DNA of 20,210 nt, taken from NCBI GenBank assembly GCA_017853235.1, contig JAFMJX010000011.1, positions 1 through 20,210 on the forward strand, written 5' to 3'. The DNA is from Chitinophagaceae bacterium. GTDB taxonomy: Bacteria; Bacteroidota; Bacteroidia; Chitinophagales; Chitinophagaceae. Positions 15,532 to 20,210 of the stretch are shown one piece after another. The number at the start of each line of letters is the position of its first letter. The stretch's first letter is position 1. Below the pieces are notes generated by a model, which saw only the letters and a program-made list of their open reading frames with translations, had not been told where the DNA came from and did not search any database. A program made the position numbers and the translations under genes.

Positions 15532-16410
15532 ATGCTAAGACAAACTCTCAAAGGAACTGGCGTTGCATTAGTAACACCATTTAAAAAAGATAAATCAATT
15601 GATTTTGCAGCCCTTGAAAACATTATTGATATTCAAATCGCAGGAGGTGTTGATTATCTTGTAACGCTTGGAACAACTGGAGAATCAGTTGTTTTATCAG
15701 AGCAAGAAAAAATAGAAGTATTAAACTGCACTTTTAATAAAGTAAATGGAAGAGTGCCAGTGGTTGTTGGTATAGGCGGTAATCATACTGCTGAAGTAAT
15801 AAAATCCTTTAGCAAGTTGCCTATTGATAAAGCAGTAGCTATTTTAAGTGTCACTCCTTATTATAATAAACCTTCGCAAGAAGGATTGTATCAACATTAT
15901 ACGGCACTTGCGGATGCAGCACCTAAACCTATATTGTTATATAATGTGCCTGGAAGAACAGGTCGCAACATGACCGCAGCTACAACTTTGCGTTTGGCAA
16001 GTCATCCTAATATTGCTGGTATCAAAGAAGCAGGTCCAGAAATGGCACAAACTATCGCAATTTTAAAAGATCGTCCAGATGATTTTTTAGTAGTAAGTGG
16101 CGATGATGAATTAGTAGTTGCTCAAATTGCTTGTGGCATGGATGGAGTAGTAAGTGTGGCAGCAAATGCTTTCCCAAAACCGTTTAGTGATATGATACGT
16201 TTTGCTTTGGCTGGTGATTTTTCAATGGCAAAGCGAATAAATGATTTGTTGATTGAAGCTTACTCATACATGTATGAAGAAAATAATCCCGCAGGTGTAA
16301 AAGCATTTATGTTTGAGCAAGAAATTATTGAAAATGAATTGCGTTTGCCATTAGTTCCAGTAAGCGAAGGATTGCAAAAAAAGATACATTCTTTTGTAGA
16401 GAGATTTTAA
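15532..16410 (+). CDS. dapA: 4-hydroxy-tetrahydrodipicolinate synthase
   Basis: 292 residues, the normal length. It condenses pyruvate with L-aspartate 4-semialdehyde in the first committed step of the lysine and diaminopimelate pathway. All expected active-site residues are present: Thr48 and Thr49 in GTTGE, Tyr111 in VTPYYNKPSQEG, Tyr137 in LYNVPGRTG with Arg142 for substrate carboxylate binding, and the Schiff-base Lys165 in AGIKEAG. Diaminopimelate goes to both lysine and peptidoglycan, so the gene is expected to be essential. It follows accA by 23 bp without a terminator. Its stop codon (16408-16410) overlaps the mutS stop codon on the other strand. Confidence 0.97.
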   Translation: MLRQTLKGTGVALVTPFKKDKSIDFAALENIIDIQIAGGVDYLVTLGTTGESVVLSEQEKIEVLNCTFNKVNGRVPVVVGIGGNHTAEVIKSFSKLPIDKAVAILSVTPYYNKPSQEGLYQHYTALADAAPKPILLYNVPGRTGRNMTAATTLRLASHPNIAGIKEAGPEMAQTIAILKDRPDDFLVVSGDDELVVAQIACGMDGVVSVAANAFPKPFSDMIRFALAGDFSMAKRINDLLIEAYSYMYEENNPAGVKAFMFEQEIIENELRLPLVPVSEGLQKKIHSFVERF

Positions 16411-18998
16411 TTCAGCTTCTTTTTTATAGCTTGTAATTTCATTAAAGCTTCTACCGGAGTTAGATGATTGATATCTATGGCTTCTAATTCCTTGCGAATA
16501 GCATCAAAGGTCTCAGTATGTGCATCAAAAATAGACAATTGATATTTGGAAGCAGGCTCTTGAGCAGTGGGGGTATGATGATGATCTTTATTTTTCAACT
16601 CCATTTCTTTTAATATTTCATTGGCCCTTCCCACTAAGTTATTTGGCATACCCGCCATTTTAGCGACATGTATTCCAAAGCTATGCGTGCTGCCTCCTTT
16701 TGTGAGTTTGCGTAAAAAAATAATTTTATTGCCCACTTCCTTATGACTTACATGATAATTATGAACTCCTGGCAGTTGCGCTTCTAAATCATTTAATTCA
16801 TGATAATGTGTTGCAAATAAAGTTTTTGGTTTTTGTGAAGATTGATATAAGTATTCTACGATACTCCAAGCTATAGAAATACCATCGTAAGTAGATGTAC
16901 CTCTTCCAATTTCATCCAATAATATCAAACTTTTTTCACTGATATTATTTAAAATGCTAGCAGTTTCAATCATTTCAACCATGAAAGTGGATTCTCCCGC
17001 AGTTAAATTATCATTAGCGCCAACGCGAGTAAATATTTTATCGGTGAGTGGAATTAGTGCAGATTGTGCAGGCACATAACAGCCCATATGCGCCATCAAA
17101 GTGATAATAGCCGTTTGCCTTAATACAGCACTTTTTCCGCTCATATTTGGGCCTGTTAAAATAATAATTTGTTGTGAAGCAGGGTCTAAATACACATCAT
17201 TAGGTATGTAAGGTTGATCTACAGGCAAAGTAGATTCTATCACAGGATGACGACCAGCTTTAATATCCAACACAGATTCATTTGATAGGGTAGGCTTACA
17301 ATATTTTTGATCTTGTGCTATTTGTGCAAAACTTAATAAACAGTCAATGAATCCAATCAATTGTCCATTATTTTGTATTGCTTGTAAATCCTCATTGACC
17401 TGATTCAATAATTGTTGATACAATTCCTGTTCTAAGGCTAAAATTTTATCTTCTGCTCCTAAAATTTTTTCTTCGTATTCTTTTAATTCTGGAGTGATAT
17501 AACGTTCGGCAGTAGTAAGTGTTTGTTTGCGAATCCAGTCGGTGGGTACTTTGTTTTTATGAACATGCGTTACTTCTAAATAATATCCGTATACATTATT
17601 ATATCCTATTTTTAAAGAAGAGATGCCTGTTTGCATGGCCTCTTTATTTTGTAACTGTGTTAAATATTCTTTTCCACCACTTGAAATGAGCCTTAATTCA
17701 TCCAAGCTAGATGAAACTCCTTCCTTAATAAATCCTCCTTTTACAGTCGTAGCAGGGGGTTGCTCTAATAAAGTTTTTAAAATTTGATTTTGTGAATGAG
17801 TGCAAATATTTAGTTGCGTTGCTATGTTTTGCAAATATGCGTTAGAAATGGAGGATAAATTATTTTTAATAGAAGCTACAGCTTCTAAAGATTTTCCTAA
17901 TTGCACTAGTTCACGAGGCTGTATTTTTCGACTTGCAAGTTTGCTGGATAATCGTTCAAAATCTCCGCAGGACTCAATCCATTGAGTTAAGATTGAATTA
18001 TTTTCTTTTGTGGCAATCAAAGTTTCTACTGCATTCAACCTAGCATTTATTTGATTGATAGATTGTAATGGGAATATTAACCAACGTTTTAATAAGCGAG
18101 CACCCATGGGACTTTTAGTGTGGTCAATGACTTCTAATAAACCTGTTCTATCTGATCCATTTCCAATTAGTTCTAAATTTCTAATGGTGAATTTGTCCAT
18201 CCATAAAATTTCATCTCTTTGAATGCGTTGAATAGAATGGATATGTTGTAAATGGGGATGTTCTGTTTCCTTTAAATAATGTAAAATGGCACCAGCTGCT
18301 ATGATGCCTAAATTTTGGTCTTCTATTCCAAAACCTTTGAGTGTTTGGGTTTGAAATTGTTTCAACATTAATTCGGTAGCAAATGGAGCATCAAATATCC
18401 AACTATCTAAACCATAGGAGTAAAAGGTATTCCCCATGATTTCTTTACAAATAGCTTGTTCATTTTTTGGATATAAAATTTCAGCGGGCTGCAAACTTTG
18501 TAAAAGTTTGTCAGCATATTCTTGGTTCCCTTCCGCTAGTAAAAATTCACCAGTGGTGATATCTAAAAAGGATAAACCTACTTTTTCTTTTTCAACATAA
18601 ATGGAGGCTAAAAAATTATTGTGTTTATGTTCTAATAATTTATCGTTGGTTGCGATACCTGGGGTTAGCATATCGGTTACGCCGCGTTTTACAATTCCTT
18701 TCACCAATTTAGGATCTTCTAATTGATCACAAATAGCCACTCGATGTCCTGCTTTGACTAATTTATGCAAATAAGTATCCAATGAATGATGCGGAAAACC
18801 TGCTAATTCACTTGAGGAAGCAGCACCATTATTTCTTTTGGTTAATGTGATACCTAAAACTTTGGAAGAAATGATGGCATCTTGACCAAATGTTTCATAA
18901 AAATCTCCCACTCTAAACAAGAGAATAGCATCAGGATATTTTTGCTTAATAGCCTTATGTTGCTGCATTAAAGGAGTCTCTGCACTTGATTTTGCCAT
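16407..18998 (-). CDS. mutS: DNA mismatch repair protein MutS
   Basis: 863 residues from the ATG at 18998, giving MAKSSAETPLMQQH. The open frame extends to 19118, but that extension would overlap the divergent methyltransferase gene and is not expected in the family. MutS binds mismatches and small loops as a dimer and recruits MutL. The mismatch-wedge motif is F33-Y34-E35 in GDFYETF. The connector, lever and clamp regions follow. The ATPase has Walker A GPNMSGKS (616-623) and Walker B LILLDEIG (Asp695, Glu696), then GRGTSTYDG and the TFATHYHEL signature. A helix-turn-helix dimer region lies near the C-terminus (THSFGIHVAKMAG). It is intact, so there is no sign of a mutator genotype. It is convergent with dapA and diverges from the methyltransferase gene with 46 bp between the chosen starts. 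Confidence 0.96.
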   Translation of the reverse strand: MAKSSAETPLMQQHKAIKQKYPDAILLFRVGDFYETFGQDAIISSKVLGITLTKRNNGAASSSELAGFPHHSLDTYLHKLVKAGHRVAICDQLEDPKLVKGIVKRGVTDMLTPGIATNDKLLEHKHNNFLASIYVEKEKVGLSFLDITTGEFLLAEGNQEYADKLLQSLQPAEILYPKNEQAICKEIMGNTFYSYGLDSWIFDAPFATELMLKQFQTQTLKGFGIEDQNLGIIAAGAILHYLKETEHPHLQHIHSIQRIQRDEILWMDKFTIRNLELIGNGSDRTGLLEVIDHTKSPMGARLLKRWLIFPLQSINQINARLNAVETLIATKENNSILTQWIESCGDFERLSSKLASRKIQPRELVQLGKSLEAVASIKNNLSSISNAYLQNIATQLNICTHSQNQILKTLLEQPPATTVKGGFIKEGVSSSLDELRLISSGGKEYLTQLQNKEAMQTGISSLKIGYNNVYGYYLEVTHVHKNKVPTDWIRKQTLTTAERYITPELKEYEEKILGAEDKILALEQELYQQLLNQVNEDLQAIQNNGQLIGFIDCLLSFAQIAQDQKYCKPTLSNESVLDIKAGRHPVIESTLPVDQPYIPNDVYLDPASQQIIILTGPNMSGKSAVLRQTAIITLMAHMGCYVPAQSALIPLTDKIFTRVGANDNLTAGESTFMVEMIETASILNNISEKSLILLDEIGRGTSTYDGISIAWSIVEYLYQSSQKPKTLFATHYHELNDLEAQLPGVHNYHVSHKEVGNKIIFLRKLTKGGSTHSFGIHVAKMAGMPNNLVGRANEILKEMELKNKDHHHTPTAQEPASKYQLSIFDAHTETFDAIRKELEAIDINHLTPVEALMKLQAIKKKLN

Positions 18999-19033
18999 GG
19001 GTAACAAACCTACATAATTTTTCATAAAAAGCT

Positions 19034-19041
19034 TACTTTTG
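19034..19041 (+). promoter_or_regulatory. Candidate -7 element of methyltransferase gene (TACTTTTG)
   Basis: TACTTTTG fits TAnnTTTG in the short gap between the divergent mutS and RNA methyltransferase starts. It ends only 3 nt before the ATG at 19045, so the transcript would be leaderless or would use the Met at 19060. No TTTG is seen at -33. Confidence 0.3.
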
Positions 19042-19044
19042 CAT

Positions 19045-19563
19045 ATGCGAAAACTGAGCATGGATGAGTTGGGTAGAATGTCGGTGGCCGACTTTAAAGC
19101 AGCCGAAAAAAAGCCCATTGTGGTGGTGATGGATAATATTCGAAGTATGCATAATGTGGGGAGTGTTTTTAGAACTTCTGACGCCTTTTTGGTTGCTGGT
19201 ATTTGCCTTGGTGGATTTACGCCACAGCCCCCACACCGAGATATTCATAAAACGGCATTAGGCGCCACAGAATCGGTGGATTGGTGGTATTATGATAAAA
19301 CCATTCAAGCAGTGCTGGATTTAAAAGGCAAGGGATTTAAAGTGTATGCCATTGAGCAAACCCAGGGTAGTATTTCCTTAGAAAAATTTGAAAAACCAGC
19401 ACAGCCCATTGCATTTGTTTTTGGCAATGAGGTGGAAGGAGTGAGTGATGAAGTATTGCAAGCTTGTGATGGTGCCATTGAAATTCCTCAATATGGAATG
19501 AAACATTCATTGAATATTTCGGTGGCAGCTGCAATTGTGCTTTGGGAAATGGTCAGATCGTAA
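19045..19563 (+). CDS. SPOUT-superfamily (TrmH/SpoU) RNA 2'-O-methyltransferase
   Basis: 172 residues from the ATG at 19045 (MRKLSMDELGRMS); a TTG six bases upstream is in frame but less likely. It uses S-adenosylmethionine to methylate the 2'-OH of a nucleotide in tRNA or rRNA. The three SpoU motifs are present: motif 1 N31 to R43 (NIRSMHNVGSVFRTSDA), motif 2 FVFGNEVEGVS (about 124-134), motif 3 IEIPQYGMKHSLNISVAAAI (about 146-163, with the conserved Asn157). The catalytic Arg of motif 1 (R43) and the trefoil-knot residues are kept. There is no N-terminal RNA-binding domain such as L30e, so it is the short TrmH-like form. The target nucleotide cannot be told from sequence. It diverges from mutS and is followed after 37 bp by the prenyltransferase gene, which may be co-transcribed. 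Confidence 0.9.
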   Translation: MRKLSMDELGRMSVADFKAAEKKPIVVVMDNIRSMHNVGSVFRTSDAFLVAGICLGGFTPQPPHRDIHKTALGATESVDWWYYDKTIQAVLDLKGKGFKVYAIEQTQGSISLEKFEKPAQPIAFVFGNEVEGVSDEVLQACDGAIEIPQYGMKHSLNISVAAAIVLWEMVRS

Positions 19564-19600
19564 AAATTTTGACACAAAATTTTAAATGTATATTTATAAA

Positions 19601-20210
19601 ATGTCTGTAGTAAAAAATTATTTGAGTTTAGTAAAATTCTCTCACACCATTTTTGCAATGCCATTTGCCATCATTGGTTTTATGTTGGGGGTACAATATT
19701 TGCATCAGCATCAAATTCCTTTCGAAAATAAAAGCTTTGTATTTATAGCGGTCATTATTTGTATGGTCACTGCTAGGTCCACTGCCATGGCCTTTAACAG
19801 ATATTTGGATCGTCATTTTGATAAACTCAACCCTCGAACTGCGATTCGTGAAATTCCTGCTGGAATCATCAAAGCCGAAAAAGCATTCTTTTTTGTATTG
19901 ATCAATTCGGGGTTATTTATCGCCACTACCTATTTTATAAATTCAATTTGTTTTTATTTATCACCTGTCGCATTGTTTGTGATTTTATTTTACAGCTATA
20001 CAAAACGTTTTACCTATTTATGCCACTTAGTTTTGGGAGTAGGGTTGTCTTTAGCACCTATTGGTGCTTATTTAGCCGTCACTGGACAATTTGATATTTT
20101 ACCTTTACTTTTTTCTTTTTCGGTGGTTTTTTGGGTAAGTGGTTTTGATATCATTTATGCCTTACAGGATATTGATTTTGATCAATCTCAATCCTTATAT
20201 TCAATTCCTA
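19601..20210 (+). CDS. UbiA-family polyprenyltransferase (3' partial)
   Basis: 203 codons are visible; the frame is open at the window end. The ATG at 19601 (MSVVKNYLSLVKFSHTIFAMPFA) fits the family. An ATG at 19586 in the same frame adds five residues. The enzyme transfers a polyprenyl chain to an aromatic acid in the inner membrane. The two Asp-rich motifs that bind Mg2+-diphosphate are present: NRYLDRHFD (66-74, followed by NPRT) and DIIYALQDIDFD (183-194). These match the UbiA / MqnP type (4-hydroxybenzoate-like or futalosine-route prenyltransferase). MenA, the 1,4-dihydroxy-2-naphthoate enzyme, usually has a different first motif. Respiration in this phylum uses menaquinone, so MqnP is the more likely role, but that is inference. 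At least five membrane segments are visible. A TTTG (19568-19571) and TATATTTA (19589-19596) could form a weak promoter of its own. Confidence 0.88.
   Translation, partial: MSVVKNYLSLVKFSHTIFAMPFAIIGFMLGVQYLHQHQIPFENKSFVFIAVIICMVTARSTAMAFNRYLDRHFDKLNPRTAIREIPAGIIKAEKAFFFVLINSGLFIATTYFINSICFYLSPVALFVILFYSYTKRFTYLCHLVLGVGLSLAPIGAYLAVTGQFDILPLLFSFSVVFWVSGFDIIYALQDIDFDQSQSLYSIP

Noticed and set aside
18999..19118. A longer MutS starting at 19118 or 19025
   Set aside because: The 40 extra residues overlap the divergent methyltransferase gene and are its antisense; MutS relatives begin with the MAK...ETPLM segment at 18998.
1..20210. Mobile elements, CRISPR arrays, prophage or defence genes
   Set aside because: No transposase, integrase, repeat-spacer pattern, terminal inverted repeats or change in base use was seen.

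Overview
The window looks like a chromosomal segment of an AT-rich Bacteroidota, probably a member of the Chitinophagaceae or a close relative. Reasons: a type IX secretion (T9SS) C-terminal domain on the first protein; TAnnTTTG promoter elements, perfect in front of the tRNA; almost no Shine-Dalgarno sequences; Cys-17 lipoproteins; and Bacteroidota-style versions of the housekeeping proteins. The family-level placement is inference. I see no insertion sequence, prophage, CRISPR array, integrase or attachment site, and codon and base use look even throughout.

Layout. (1) Positions 1-1323 hold the 3' part of a secreted Ig-like-repeat protein with a T9SS type A sorting domain, ending in a terminator shared with the converging operon. 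(2) Positions 1378-7633, minus strand, form a tight three-gene run in the order GH95 alpha-L-fucosidase, S9B dipeptidyl peptidase, Fe-S L-serine dehydratase. The gaps are 9 and 19 bp, so co-transcription is likely. The set suggests use of fucosylated glycoprotein, with serine ending as pyruvate plus ammonia. (3) Positions 7794-12793, plus strand, form a two-gene cell-envelope polysaccharide cassette: a GT-C-like polytopic membrane protein, then a 1157-residue fusion of GH18 hydrolase, CE4 deacetylase and GT2 processive synthase. (4) Positions 12939-14217 hold two small lipoproteins with similar signal peptides, each followed by its own strong terminator. (5) Positions 14219-14530 hold a minus-strand tRNA-Asp(GTC) with its own promoter and terminator. 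(6) Positions 14531-16410 hold accA and dapA, 23 bp apart. (7) mutS lies on the minus strand, convergent with and overlapping the dapA stop codon. (8) A SPOUT RNA methyltransferase diverges from mutS and is followed by a UbiA-family prenyltransferase cut by the window end.

Most of the window is ordinary metabolism and housekeeping. The item closest to an unusual system is the single-chain hydrolase/deacetylase/synthase protein with its GT-C partner. It carries in one polypeptide the activities that the Pga/Ica poly-N-acetylglucosamine systems split between proteins. Similar architectures exist in databases as far as I recall, so I call it under-characterised rather than new.
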